Position numbers and translations under genes: made by a program. The notes below the pieces were generated by a model that saw only the letters and a program-made list of their open reading frames with translations, had not been told where the DNA came from and made no database searches. From Roseburia sp. 499 (GTDB lineage Bacteria > Bacillota > Clostridia > Lachnospirales > Lachnospiraceae), in assembly GCF_001940225.2 (NCBI RefSeq), contig NZ_CP135164.1, positions 3,100,001-3,164,000 on the forward strand: DNA of 64,000 nucleotides, written 5' to 3'. Below, piece after piece: positions 50,561 through 58,856 of the stretch (position 1 is its first letter; the number at the start of each line of letters is the position of its first letter).

Positions 50561-51199
50561 ATGAGATTAAGAAATATACCAGGTTCTCGAGAAGTCATTG
50601 CAGAAAATAAATGGTGTATCCAAGAACCGGAACAACAAAAGGGACATTGGCATGAAGCTTTTGGGAATGACCATCCTATCTATATCGAAATCGGTATGGG
50701 AAAAGGACAATTTTTGACAACTCTTGCCAAACAAAATCCTAACATTAATTATGTAGGTATTGAAAAATACTCTAGCGTACTTTTACGTGGACTTCAGAAA
50801 ATGGAAGAAGAACCATTGGAAAATGTTCGTTTTATCCGCATGGATGCAGAAACTATTTGTGACGTTTTTGATAAAGATGAAGTATCTAAAATTTACCTGA
50901 ACTTTTCCGATCCTTGGCCAAAAGACCGTCATGCAAAGCGTCGTCTGACTTCCCGTCAGTTCTTCGCCCGCTATGATAAGATTTTGAAAAAAGATGGTGT
51001 AGTAGAATTTAAAACAGATAATGTAGATTTGTTTGATTTTTCTTTAGAAGAAATAAAAGAGGCCAACTGGAATCTTGATGCTTTTACTCGCGATCTTCAT
51101 CATGATTCTGCTATGAACGAAGGTAATGTTATGACAGAATATGAAGAAAGATTTTCTTCTATGGGAAATCCAATTCACAAACTGATAGCATCCCGATAA
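50561..51199 (+). CDS. trmB: tRNA (guanine-N7-)-methyltransferase
   Basis: The 212-residue SAM enzyme makes m7G46 in tRNA. Motifs I-E-I-G-M-G-K-G-Q-F (SAM loop), Y-L-N-F-S-D-P-W-P-K-D-R-H-A-K-R-R-L and the C-terminal TEYEERF are clear. ATG at 50561 (MRLRNIPGS) follows GGAGG by six bases; upstream in-frame codons lack a ribosome site. It is a single gene. Confidence 0.96.
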   Translation: MRLRNIPGSREVIAENKWCIQEPEQQKGHWHEAFGNDHPIYIEIGMGKGQFLTTLAKQNPNINYVGIEKYSSVLLRGLQKMEEEPLENVRFIRMDAETICDVFDKDEVSKIYLNFSDPWPKDRHAKRRLTSRQFFARYDKILKKDGVVEFKTDNVDLFDFSLEEIKEANWNLDAFTRDLHHDSAMNEGNVMTEYEERFSSMGNPIHKLIASR

Positions 51200-51357
51200 T
51201 CAGAACTATTTCAACTTACTTAACCTTTTATTATTCTTATCATAAAATATTGAACTCCCCTTGCATAAATATTGTAAATGTTCGCTATGCTTCTTCTCCA
51301 ATTATGCAGGGAGCTGCTGAAGTTATTGCATATGGCACAGCTGTAAAATTTCAATAA
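51200..51357 (+). pseudogene. Possible C-terminal gene fragment
   Basis: A frame ending at 51357 reads NIVNVRYASSPIMQGAAEVI then A-Y-G-T-A-V-K-F-Q, with natural codon usage but no start, ribosome site or upstream domain. It looks like the last ~30 residues of a larger protein whose 5' part has been deleted. The G-A-A-E ending resembles ROK-type sugar kinase/repressor C-termini, but this is only an impression. It sits between trmB and a bidirectional terminator. Confidence 0.3.
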
Positions 51358-51366
51358 TTTTTAACG

Positions 51367-51404
51367 AAAAAGAGTATTTCACCATTCCTGAAATACTCTT
51401 TTTT
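51367..51404. terminator. Bidirectional terminator between trmB and pepT
   Basis: AAAAAGAGTATTTCA and TGAAATACTCTTTTT (15/15) flank a seven-base loop, with U tracts possible in both directions. Confidence 0.9.
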
Positions 51405-51426
51405 CCACTTATTTTTTCATATTTTA

Positions 51427-52647
51427 TTACTTATCCACAGGATTCTTAATAATTTCCTTGATAATCTTAACAACTGTTTCCATTCCTTCTACTGTCACAT
51501 GCTCTTTTGGTCCATGGAATGCATATCCACCTGTTCCAAGATTCGGACAAGGCAACCCCATGAAGCTTAATCTTGCTCCATCTGTTCCTCCTCTTACCGG
51601 AAGTGAAATTGGTTCCAATCCGACTGCCTGTATTGCTTTCTTTGCATTTTCCACTACAAAAAAGTTCTTCTCAATTACTTCTAACATATTACGATAGCTT
51701 TCTGTTAACTTCAGCGTTACCGTACCTGCACCATATTTTTGATTCATTTTTCCCTCGATTTTTCGAAGAACCTGCTGACGTTTTTCAAACATTTCACTGT
51801 CATGGTCTCTTACAATATAGTCAAGATGCGCTTCATTTACATCTCCATGCATTTCATCCAAATGATAGAATCCTTCCCGTCCTTCTGTATGCTCCGGTGT
51901 TTCCTGTTCCGGAAGCAGACTCTGTATCTCACAAGCAATGGATGCCGCATTTACCATAATATCTTTCGCAGATCCCGGATGCACATTGACTCCCCGAATG
52001 GTAAAATGTGCAGAAGCTGCATTAAAGTTCTCGTAAGCAACTTCTCCCTCATAATCACCATCCACAGTATATGCATATTCTGCTTTAAAATAATCCAAAT
52101 CAAATAAATCCGCTCCGGCACCTACTTCTTCATCCGGTGTAAATCCAATCCAGATATCTCCATGTGGAACCTTTTCTGCAATCACTTCTTCTACCGCTGT
52201 TAAAATATCCGCAATTCCTGCCTTATCGTCTGCACCCAGAAGTGTTGTTCCATCCGTAGTAATCAGTGTTCTTCCCTTTAAAGAAGTAAGATGCGGAAAA
52301 TCAGATACCTTTATCACATCACCGTTTCCGGGTAATACCACATCCTTACCATCATAGTTTTCTATTATCTGTGGCTTAATATCCTTCCCGGAAAAAGAAG
52401 GTGCGGTATCCATATGTGCAATAAATCCCATTGCCTTTTTGTTTTCATATCCCTTGGTAGCCGGAAGTAATCCATAAACATAGCAATGCTCATCACGTTT
52501 CACCTGTTCCAGCCCCAGTTCCTTTAATTCTTCTGCCAGCACATCTGCCAACACAAACTGTCTGTCTGTACTTGGAATTACATCCTTATTATCTTCTGAT
52601 GTAGTCCAATATGATACATATTTTAAAAGTCTTTCTTGTACTTTCAT
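51427..52647 (-). CDS. pepT: Peptidase T (tripeptide aminopeptidase)
   Basis: The 406-residue M20B metallopeptidase has metal site residues in G-F-I-A-H-M-D-T-A-P, T-L-L-G-A-D-D-K-A-G, F-T-P-D-E-E-V-G-A-G and V-D-G-D. It removes N-terminal residues from tripeptides in the cytosol. Length matches PepT. It follows the large unknown membrane gene by 12 bases and may be co-transcribed with it. Confidence 0.96.
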   Translation of the reverse strand: MKVQERLLKYVSYWTTSEDNKDVIPSTDRQFVLADVLAEELKELGLEQVKRDEHCYVYGLLPATKGYENKKAMGFIAHMDTAPSFSGKDIKPQIIENYDGKDVVLPGNGDVIKVSDFPHLTSLKGRTLITTDGTTLLGADDKAGIADILTAVEEVIAEKVPHGDIWIGFTPDEEVGAGADLFDLDYFKAEYAYTVDGDYEGEVAYENFNAASAHFTIRGVNVHPGSAKDIMVNAASIACEIQSLLPEQETPEHTEGREGFYHLDEMHGDVNEAHLDYIVRDHDSEMFEKRQQVLRKIEGKMNQKYGAGTVTLKLTESYRNMLEVIEKNFFVVENAKKAIQAVGLEPISLPVRGGTDGARLSFMGLPCPNLGTGGYAFHGPKEHVTVEGMETVVKIIKEIIKNPVDK

Positions 52648-52659
52648 ATGATGCCTCCA

Positions 52660-54297
52660 TTATTTTATCTCTGTTACTTTTGCCGGAGTTTCCCCTTCCA
52701 TATAAGAAAATTTTATGTTATCTCCGACTTTATATTTTATTATATCAAGTAATTCAGAATTAGAAAGGTCTATATCAAAAACCTCTTCTTTTCCCTCAAT
52801 CGCCATATAAATATGTGAATTTCCTTCCAACGTCACTGACAGTAAATTCTTAATTATTCCGGATACCTGTTTACTGTCTTCACTTATGGCAGCGGAAATA
52901 CCGTTATTTTTCAACAACTGTTTATAAGACTTCTCACATTCTTTAATAGAATCTCCGGTAGCTACCCACTGGTATTTTTGAATATTTACCATGGCATACA
53001 TTTTTACTAATCCTGCGTCATCTTTTAATGCCATGAAATAGGTTGGTTCTCCCGATATATTTAATAATAATGGGAACGTTGCTGTATAACCCAAGTTCTG
53101 TACCTGTCCTTCTGCTGAAGACATGGCTGAACTTTCTGTTGCTCCCTCTACCTTGTAAAAACGGGTTTCCATGGTTCGCTGATTCATTAAAACAAATCCT
53201 ACATTTGACTGGTCTCCGCTGACACTGGTAACACCAGAATATACCCACACATCATCATCCAACGCAATGTAATTATATCCGTCCGTAGTCTGAAGACAAT
53301 CCTTCTGTCCTAAAATACTGTTAAAATATCCATGCTTTAAGGTTCCGCTATAATCGTATAAATCCATCAACATTTCTGCCTGATATACCTTATCAATCCA
53401 TTGTGGTACATCTTCAATATCATAGCTGGTGCAGTCTCCGGTCTGTGCATTACATACCACTACTTTTCCTATGGTTTCGCCTCCAAATAAACCAATATTA
53501 AATTTCTTTACCGGGCAAATCCAATACGGTGTTCCTTCGTCATCAATTTCAAAGAAAATTTGTTCACTAAAGATATACGTCGGATATTTAAATCTCAAAT
53601 GACGATAAATATTTCGATTAAAATGCTCTGATTTAGAATATTTAATTGGTTTATCCAATTTTACACATTCCGTATCCTGTGTTGCCATATCAATCTTGAT
53701 ATAAGCCGGAATACCGTCACTCTGATTGGTAAGCCATTTAATTGGACTTGCATATACCAGAGGGGTAACTCGTACCGGACGATTATTTACATTAATCTGA
53801 GTATAATCATCAGATACTTCAAACTGAGATACCATATCTACCATACTTCCCATTTTTCTATCTCCCAAAAGTGCTGCAGAATCCTTATCTAAAATAGGAA
53901 TGGTGCTATAGTCCACTTGAGAAATATCTCCTGTAAAATTCCCCTCTTCTACCACCATTAATTCCTGATATTTTTTTGCATTTACAATTGGAGAAGATAG
54001 TATACTTCCAATTACAAGAATAATCAATAAAACTCCTACAATTCCAAAACCAATTTTTGCAATACCACTTGCCTTAATGTCAATATTTATACTTCCTTTT
54101 TTTCCTTCTATTCTCCAATGATCTTTGATTGCCTTTCTTATCATTGCAAAAATACTTAATAATACAATCCCACCAATTACAAACATCCATGTTCCAATGG
54201 AATGTATGTTAATTGCCGGAAGAGTAATATAATAATAAATAAATGCCGCTAGTAATACTATTATTGTTATTAAAATATTTCTTGCTATTTTCTTCAT
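52660..54297 (-). CDS. Large membrane protein of unknown function
   Basis: In this 545-residue protein, three hydrophobic segments (about 5-25, 35-55 and 80-105) are followed by a ~430-residue domain, probably extracytoplasmic. That domain contains P-L-V-Y-A-S-P-I-K-W-L, G-T-P-Y-W-I-C-P-V and repeated strand-like units. No catalytic motif or family is recognised. The final ~100 residues may form an OB-like fold (V-G-D-N-I-K-F-S-Y). ATG follows GGAGAG, and a near-consensus promoter lies at 54332-54360. It may be co-transcribed with pepT. Confidence 0.75.
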   Translation of the reverse strand: MKKIARNILITIIVLLAAFIYYYITLPAINIHSIGTWMFVIGGIVLLSIFAMIRKAIKDHWRIEGKKGSINIDIKASGIAKIGFGIVGVLLIILVIGSILSSPIVNAKKYQELMVVEEGNFTGDISQVDYSTIPILDKDSAALLGDRKMGSMVDMVSQFEVSDDYTQINVNNRPVRVTPLVYASPIKWLTNQSDGIPAYIKIDMATQDTECVKLDKPIKYSKSEHFNRNIYRHLRFKYPTYIFSEQIFFEIDDEGTPYWICPVKKFNIGLFGGETIGKVVVCNAQTGDCTSYDIEDVPQWIDKVYQAEMLMDLYDYSGTLKHGYFNSILGQKDCLQTTDGYNYIALDDDVWVYSGVTSVSGDQSNVGFVLMNQRTMETRFYKVEGATESSAMSSAEGQVQNLGYTATFPLLLNISGEPTYFMALKDDAGLVKMYAMVNIQKYQWVATGDSIKECEKSYKQLLKNNGISAAISEDSKQVSGIIKNLLSVTLEGNSHIYMAIEGKEEVFDIDLSNSELLDIIKYKVGDNIKFSYMEGETPAKVTEIK

Positions 54298-54331
54298 TGA
54301 TTCTCTCCTTTTGTATTATTTAGATAGTACA

Positions 54332-54360
54332 ATTCTACTCTCTTCCATATCATGTGTCAA
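54332..54360 (-). promoter_or_regulatory. Promoter of the large membrane protein gene
   Basis: TTGACA and TAGAAT are 17 bases apart on the minus strand, 35 bases before the start codon. Confidence 0.65.
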
Positions 54361-54408
54361 GGTTGCAAACATTATATAAACTTTTCTTAATTTTTTTTAA
54401 AAAAGTTC

Positions 54409-54437
54409 TTGCATTTCTTACTAGTTTATTATATAAT
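54409..54437 (+). promoter_or_regulatory. Promoter of tRNA-Lys
   Basis: TTGCAT and TATAAT are 17 bases apart, 35 bases before the tRNA 5' end. Confidence 0.7.
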
Positions 54438-54472
54438 AATCCTTGCGTTGATGAGTACGCAATAAAAAATAA

Positions 54473-54545
54473 GCGCTTCTAGCTCAGTTGGTAGAGCACC
54501 TGACTCTTAATCAGGGTGTCCAGGGTTCGAACCCCTGGAGGCGCA
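54473..54545 (+). tRNA. tRNA-Lys (CTT)
   Basis: This is a 73-nt cloverleaf: acceptor GCGCTTC/GAGGCGC, D arm AGCTCAGTTGGTAGAGC, anticodon loop CTCTTAA with anticodon CTT, and T arm GGGTTCGAACCCC. CCA is not encoded. It is a stand-alone gene with its own promoter and a likely terminator at 54551-54597. Confidence 0.96.
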
Positions 54546-54550
54546 TTACA

Positions 54551-54597
54551 AAAGCACTGTTTTCGATGACGAAATGAGCTCGGGGGCGGTGTTTTTT
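54551..54597 (+). terminator. Likely terminator of tRNA-Lys
   Basis: CACTG pairs with CGGTG (one T-G wobble) enclosing TTTCG/CGAAA, followed by eight Ts. The stem is interrupted but the U tract is long. Confidence 0.6.
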
Positions 54598-54606
54598 TTC
54601 GTTCTT

Positions 54607-54741
54607 TTATTGTTTTTTCCCATTTAATACATTATCCACTTCCTTGATACATTTTTGAAGATGTATCATTTTTTTCTGTAAAGATTGCTTTTCGTAAGCT
54701 ACTTCTGTTATTTTTTGTTTTACACTTTTTTTTCGTTTCAT
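54607..54741 (-). CDS. Possible small Lys-rich helical protein (44 aa)
   Basis: A 44-codon frame starts MKRKKSVKQKITEVAYEKQS and continues as a single amphipathic, basic helix ending L-N-G-K-K-Q. Codon choice is natural, but the ribosome site is weak (GGGT, 11 bases upstream) and no clear promoter is seen. It lies downstream of the terminator of the coiled-coil gene, so it would need its own promoter. It may be a genuine small protein or chance. Confidence 0.35.
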   Translation of the reverse strand: MKRKKSVKQKITEVAYEKQSLQKKMIHLQKCIKEVDNVLNGKKQ

Positions 54742-54798
54742 AACAAAATACCCGCATACAGTTTCTTTATTATATGCAAACAGACTATTTTATATGAC

Positions 54799-54842
54799 AA
54801 AAAAATCCTTATGAGAAATCTTAAACTGATAACTCATAAGGA
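54799..54842 (-). terminator. Terminator of the coiled-coil repeat gene
   Basis: TCCTTATGAG and CTCATAAGGA (10/10) enclose further GAT/ATC pairing and are followed by seven Ts on the minus strand. Confidence 0.85.
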
Positions 54843-54849
54843 CTACATA

Positions 54850-56193
54850 TTACATATTTGCAATTAAAGCTGCGATATCTTCCGGACTCATCTTCTTATT
54901 CGGATCTGATAAATCCGGCATAGATGGTTCCACTGATGCTTCTTCTTTTGGCTCTTCTACTTCCGCTTCTTCCATTGTTTCCGGAAGTGCTTCTTCCTCT
55001 CCACCAGCAATCAATGCAGCAATCTCTTCCGGTGTCATTATCTTATTTGTATCCATTACAGGAGTCGGCGCTTCTGATATTGGTTCCGGTTCTATTTCTG
55101 TCTCTAGTTCTTCATTCATTGGCTCCGGTTCTATTTCTGTCTCTAGTTCTTCCAATATTGGCTCTGGTTCTATTTCTATCTCTGATTCTTCTAATATTGG
55201 ATCAATCTCAGTTTCTTCCTCTACTAGTTCTTCCAGTATTGGTTCTTCTTCTAATATTGGTTCCTCTTCTAGTATTGGAGTCTCTTCTATTTCTGTCTCT
55301 AGTTCTTCCAATATTGGCTCAATCTCAGTTTCTTCCTCTACCAGTTCTTCCAGTATTGGTTCTTCTTCCAGTATTGGTTCCTCTTCTAGTATTGGTTCTT
55401 CTTTCAATATTAGTTCTTCTTCCAGCATTGGTTCTGGTTCTATTTCATCCACTTTCGATTCTTCCGCTACCTGTCTGGATGCTTCTATCCTGATTTCAGA
55501 CTTTAATTCTTCCATCATTTCTCTTTCCATATTTGGCATTTCCTGAACCTTATCTGCCAACACATCCATCTGGCTCTTTAAAGAATCTTCCAACTGTTGC
55601 ATCTTTGCTAACAGCTCCTGCTGTCCTTCTTCTATTTTAACAAATTGCTCTGCATGATTCTCTTCTGTTCCATTTCCATTCTGTTCCATTATCTGATTAA
55701 CAGTTTCCTGAACTTTAATCATCTCTTCCAATACCTTATCATTGGAATTCATCATAGCATTAGCATTTTCCTTACTTCTACTTAAAGTAAGCTTTGCTAC
55801 TTTCTTCTGATCCTCCATAAGAGCACTTAAAAGTTCGCCAATTTTCTTATAATTTGCATCATTACTAACTGTGAGAGGGGCAATCTTTTCATCCAACGCA
55901 TTTATTTTTCCACTTGTCTCACGAAAATTTTTACGCGCTTGTAAATAGCATGCCTTTTGAGAAGTCATAAGATTATGATATTGCTCTTCTGCCTTCTGAC
56001 TACTCAAATCTCGTAATTGCAGTTTTCCACTTATAACCAAATATACTGCTACCAGAAGAATCAAACTTACGATTGCCAGTAATACATAGTTATTTGGTGC
56101 ATTCACAATAACATAAATGTTCACCATTGCTGCTACCACTGCTACTAATGAAGCAATTAAAACCTTAATCCTTTGTAAATTCCCATTTCCCAT
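54850..56193 (-). CDS. Membrane coiled-coil protein with acidic repeats and two FliM-like motifs
   Basis: In this 447-residue protein, two membrane helices (about 10-55) are followed by a long coiled coil (about 65-235) and a Glu/Pro/Ile repeat zone (about 245-375, E-E-P-I-L-E-E units). The tail contains two copies of a short motif: N-K-I-M-T-P-E-E-I-A-A-L-I-A and N-K-K-M-S-P-E-D-I-A-A-L-I-A-N-M at the C-terminus. The motif resembles the S-Q-x-E-I-D-A-L-L CheY-binding peptide of FliM/FliY. Function is unknown. ATG at 56193 follows GGTGGAGG. A structured leader lies upstream. Confidence 0.75.
   Translation of the reverse strand: MGNGNLQRIKVLIASLVAVVAAMVNIYVIVNAPNNYVLLAIVSLILLVAVYLVISGKLQLRDLSSQKAEEQYHNLMTSQKACYLQARKNFRETSGKINALDEKIAPLTVSNDANYKKIGELLSALMEDQKKVAKLTLSRSKENANAMMNSNDKVLEEMIKVQETVNQIMEQNGNGTEENHAEQFVKIEEGQQELLAKMQQLEDSLKSQMDVLADKVQEMPNMEREMMEELKSEIRIEASRQVAEESKVDEIEPEPMLEEELILKEEPILEEEPILEEEPILEELVEEETEIEPILEELETEIEETPILEEEPILEEEPILEELVEEETEIDPILEESEIEIEPEPILEELETEIEPEPMNEELETEIEPEPISEAPTPVMDTNKIMTPEEIAALIAGGEEEALPETMEEAEVEEPKEEASVEPSMPDLSDPNKKMSPEDIAALIANM
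55090..55430 (-). repeat. In-gene tandem repeats encoding Glu/Pro/Ile units
   Basis: Degenerate units reading (on the plus strand) CCAATATTGG/CCAGTATTGG with TTCTTC or GGTTC recur about 15 times at spacings of 18-27 bases. They encode E-E-P-I-L-E-E and E-I-E-P-E-P-I blocks. The array is likely prone to length variation by slippage or recombination. Confidence 0.8.
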
Positions 56194-56226
56194 ACTTTTT
56201 TCCTCCACCTTTGTGAATTTTTAGGA

Positions 56227-56303
56227 AACGTTCCCGAGGTAATTCGCCCCCGACCTACCGCTTAAAAGCTTTAGTCAGCGATGTCCCCCTGTCAAAGAAC
56301 GTT
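56227..56303 (-). ncRNA. Candidate structured leader RNA
   Basis: A 77-nt GC-rich island sits in a very AT-rich gap. Its ends pair perfectly (AACGTTC with GAACGTT). Inside are GGGGGACATCGC, GACTAAAGC, GGTAGGTCGGGGGCG and TTACC; GGTAG can pair with TTACC around a G-rich loop. It ends 34 bases before the ATG of the coiled-coil gene, with a possible promoter at 56331-56359. It could be a riboswitch-like leader. The GGTAGGT..GGGG..TTACC part recalls GEMM-I, but the other conserved GEMM blocks are missing. Confidence 0.45.
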
Positions 56304-56330
56304 CATCTAATTCAAGGAAAGTCTTGATTT

Positions 56331-56359
56331 TTTCTAACTTTCCTGTTATTTACTATCAA
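56331..56359 (-). promoter_or_regulatory. Possible promoter of the coiled-coil gene leader
   Basis: TTGATA and TAGAAA are 17 bases apart on the minus strand. Transcription would begin near 56324 and include the whole structured element. Confidence 0.4.
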
Positions 56360-56630
56360 AATAATGCAAATTTTTCTGAGTAAAACACACTCTGTTAGCA
56401 AATTGTTAGAATTACAAACAAACCCTATTAGATTACCTATATTATAACGTGTATGAAGTCGGATGTCGATGTTTTTTTGACTATCATTGATTTATTTTTT
56501 AGATATTTTCTTATATTGTAAAAGCTAGGAAAAAAAATTTGATCTTTCTCATTTTTTCTGTTACTATCAAAAAGCATGTCACATCATTTCAAATTTTTTA
56601 ACAAAAGATTATGTGGAGGTTATAAGTAAT
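56360..56630. other. AT-rich intergenic region between the coiled-coil and lipoprotein genes
   Basis: No gene is seen. The right part holds a possible plus-strand promoter for the lipoprotein (TTGACT at 56477 and TAGATA at 56500, 17 bases apart), followed by a leader of about 120 bases with no obvious structure. Confidence 0.45.
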
Positions 56631-57698
56631 ATGAGGAAAAACAAATTATTAAGAACTGTAACTACCGGAATGATAGCCGGTGTATTGTTATGTGGTTGTG
56701 CCAACACAACTAATAACACCCCAGATGCAACTGTATCAGATACCAAAGAACAGAAAATTTCAGAAACTACAAATAATGAAGAAGGAACTTGGGATAAGAC
56801 TGTAATCCTAAATGGCGAAAAATACCAGATAGGTGATCCTGTTAGTACATTAAGCTGGGCTGCCGAAAGTGGTCTTAACAGTTGGCCATCCGATGTCCCT
56901 TACCTACCTGTCGATTTGGGAGAAGACGGTAATACATACATTGAACTAAATTGTGGTCTTACTACATTTGTAACTAATATTCAAGAAAAAGCATGCCGAC
57001 CTGATGAATGTGCAATTTCAATGTTATCTTTAATGGGAGATTCAGCGAAAGACGCTTTTCCTGATTTTACAGATATGAATAAGGCTGATGAATTCTTTGG
57101 TGGTAAATATCGTACTGAATATGAAGTTGAGAATGGTGAATATGATTTAAAATATGAATATGCGGATTTCTATATTTATGTACACGGTACGGATGAAGAC
57201 GGGTTAGATGACTTTAGTATGTCATATGGTACGGTTGAAGATTCTTCAGTTGCCCCATTACACCCATCTGATTTAAAAGAACATAACTCATTTAATGAAT
57301 TTGAAATGGGATTAAGTAATTTCAAATTCAATAGTTTAGATAAAGTATCTAATCTTACAGGCGAATTTATCAAAAACAGCGACTATGCAACAGACATCTC
57401 TTTCGACTATAACTTTAATGGAAAAGATTATTCCATAGAAATGTATGAAATATCAAGTACAGGATTTCATCTTTCAGGTCTTGATCTCCGTGGCAAAAAC
57501 AACAGATCTATTACAGTCGCAGAAAATACATATGAGATTTCTGATGGTGATTGTGAATATGATACCATGTACTGCAGATATAAAGGGAATGTTGATATAA
57601 GAATTAATGGCCCTGACCTTACAGAGGCAGACCTCTCCGCATTATTAGAAGACTTTGAAAATTTCATTACAGTATCTGACCGGGAAGATTTGCAGTAA
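56631..57698 (+). CDS. Putative lipoprotein of unknown function
   Basis: In this 355-residue protein, the signal peptide ends in L-L-C-G-C-A, an acceptable lipobox with Cys at about 25. A Thr/Asn-rich linker is followed by an acidic domain with many Asp and Tyr residues (for example Y-D-L-K-Y-E-Y-A-D-F-Y-I-Y-V). No family is recognised. ATG at 56631 follows GGAGG. It faces away from the coiled-coil gene across a 437-base gap and is followed by a perfect hairpin lacking a U tract. Confidence 0.7.
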   Translation: MRKNKLLRTVTTGMIAGVLLCGCANTTNNTPDATVSDTKEQKISETTNNEEGTWDKTVILNGEKYQIGDPVSTLSWAAESGLNSWPSDVPYLPVDLGEDGNTYIELNCGLTTFVTNIQEKACRPDECAISMLSLMGDSAKDAFPDFTDMNKADEFFGGKYRTEYEVENGEYDLKYEYADFYIYVHGTDEDGLDDFSMSYGTVEDSSVAPLHPSDLKEHNSFNEFEMGLSNFKFNSLDKVSNLTGEFIKNSDYATDISFDYNFNGKDYSIEMYEISSTGFHLSGLDLRGKNNRSITVAENTYEISDGDCEYDTMYCRYKGNVDIRINGPDLTEADLSALLEDFENFITVSDREDLQ

Positions 57699-57725
57699 CA
57701 ATATTTTTTATCTGCAATATGTACA

Positions 57726-57757
57726 AGGAGCTACGCATTAATTAGTGCGTAGCTCCT
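57726..57757. other. Perfect 12-bp hairpin without U tract
   Basis: AGGAGCTACGCA and TGCGTAGCTCCT flank eight bases. Neither side is followed by a T run, so it is a poor intrinsic terminator. It may protect the lipoprotein mRNA 3' end. Confidence 0.45.
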
Positions 57758-57798
57758 GTTCAAGTCCATGTAGAAAACACAAATTATTATCTGTAAAT

Positions 57799-58785
57799 CT
57801 AAGTCAAGGAATACCTTTCTAAGATTCTTTCATCTAATCTTCGTATGTACGAATATGTATATGGTGCAAAATATTTCGTCCAAAAACGCAATGCAGTTGG
57901 ATTAATTGTTTCATAATCAGTCCCCAAATAGGTATATCCCTGCTTTGCAACATGCTCAACCACTTCATCCAACAATGCTTTTGCAATTCCCATATGTCGA
58001 AATTCTGGTTTTACATAACAACCACAAATACTTCTCACATTATCATACTCGGACAAATAAGTTTCTCCACCATGAGTCAATGTCATATATCCTACAATGT
58101 CATTTTCAATATATGCAGCAATAACCTCTTTTTCATTGTCACTTACTAAATTTTCCAAATCGGTATCTTTTGAAATGAAACAGCAGGGACTTGCTAATAA
58201 ATGTTTCGTTAATGCTTGATCCAACTCTTGAATTTCCAATCGTCTTTTCCCATTAAGAATCTCAAAACGAATCACCTTGTTACCTTTATTATCAGATTCA
58301 TATTTGTAATTCTCCACCAACATTATCGCATCTGAACATCGCATTCCAAAACTACTTAAATTCAAAATTCTTCCTACTTCATCATCATTGGCATATCTTG
58401 ATAATGCCATATGTGTTATACCATTTTTATAAAGTTCTTCTATACAATATTCTATTAGAATAGATGCAATTTTTTCACGATTCGATGAACCGAATGCACT
58501 ATATCCGAGTGGTGAAAATGCACCTTTACAATTTCCAAAAAAATTATCTTTTGGTCCGAAAAATGCGAGAAAGCCAGCTAATTTACCATTTAATAATATT
58601 GCTTTCCCAATTGTATTATTTATTACATTATCCAGAATTATTGAAAACTGTCTTTCTTCCTGTTTAATGTTTCTAGATAAAATATATTGAGAATTTTTTA
58701 TCTCATTTTCCAGTTCAAGAATCATTATTTTAAGTGCATCTTCACGATTTATATTCTCTAATTCAATTATTTCTATTTTATCCAT
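57799..58785 (-). CDS. GNAT-family N-acetyltransferase
   Basis: The 328-residue protein appears to hold two GNAT-like halves. The C-terminal one (about 175-325) has the acetyl-CoA motif I-C-G-C-Y-V-K-P-E-F-R-H-M-G-I-A-K-A-L-L (Q/R-x-x-G-x-G/A), and N-P-T-A-L-R-F-W-T-K-Y-F. The N-terminal half is more diverged. The acceptor is unknown. ATG at 58785 follows GGTGAG. Confidence 0.88.
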   Translation of the reverse strand: MDKIEIIELENINREDALKIMILELENEIKNSQYILSRNIKQEERQFSIILDNVINNTIGKAILLNGKLAGFLAFFGPKDNFFGNCKGAFSPLGYSAFGSSNREKIASILIEYCIEELYKNGITHMALSRYANDDEVGRILNLSSFGMRCSDAIMLVENYKYESDNKGNKVIRFEILNGKRRLEIQELDQALTKHLLASPCCFISKDTDLENLVSDNEKEVIAAYIENDIVGYMTLTHGGETYLSEYDNVRSICGCYVKPEFRHMGIAKALLDEVVEHVAKQGYTYLGTDYETINPTALRFWTKYFAPYTYSYIRRLDERILERYSLT

Positions 58786-58856
58786 ATATCTCACCATTCT
58801 CTTCATGTAACTTTTGTCCAACCATCTTATCATACCGATAAACCGGAAGTTTCACA

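Noticed and set aside
54685..54867. Plus-strand open frame of 60 codons after tRNA-Lys
   Set aside because: It runs through the minus-strand terminator and opposite a more plausible small minus-strand frame; it has no ribosome site.
55090..55430. CRISPR array
   Set aside because: Repeats are degenerate, contiguous and in frame within a coding sequence; there are no unique spacers or cas genes.
56227..56303. GEMM-I c-di-GMP riboswitch
   Set aside because: Only the GGTAGGT..GGGG..TTACC part is similar. The conserved AGGGCAAACC and GCAAAGCC blocks are missing, so I report an unassigned structured RNA.
57726..57757. Intrinsic terminator after the lipoprotein gene
   Set aside because: The stem is perfect but no T run follows on either strand.
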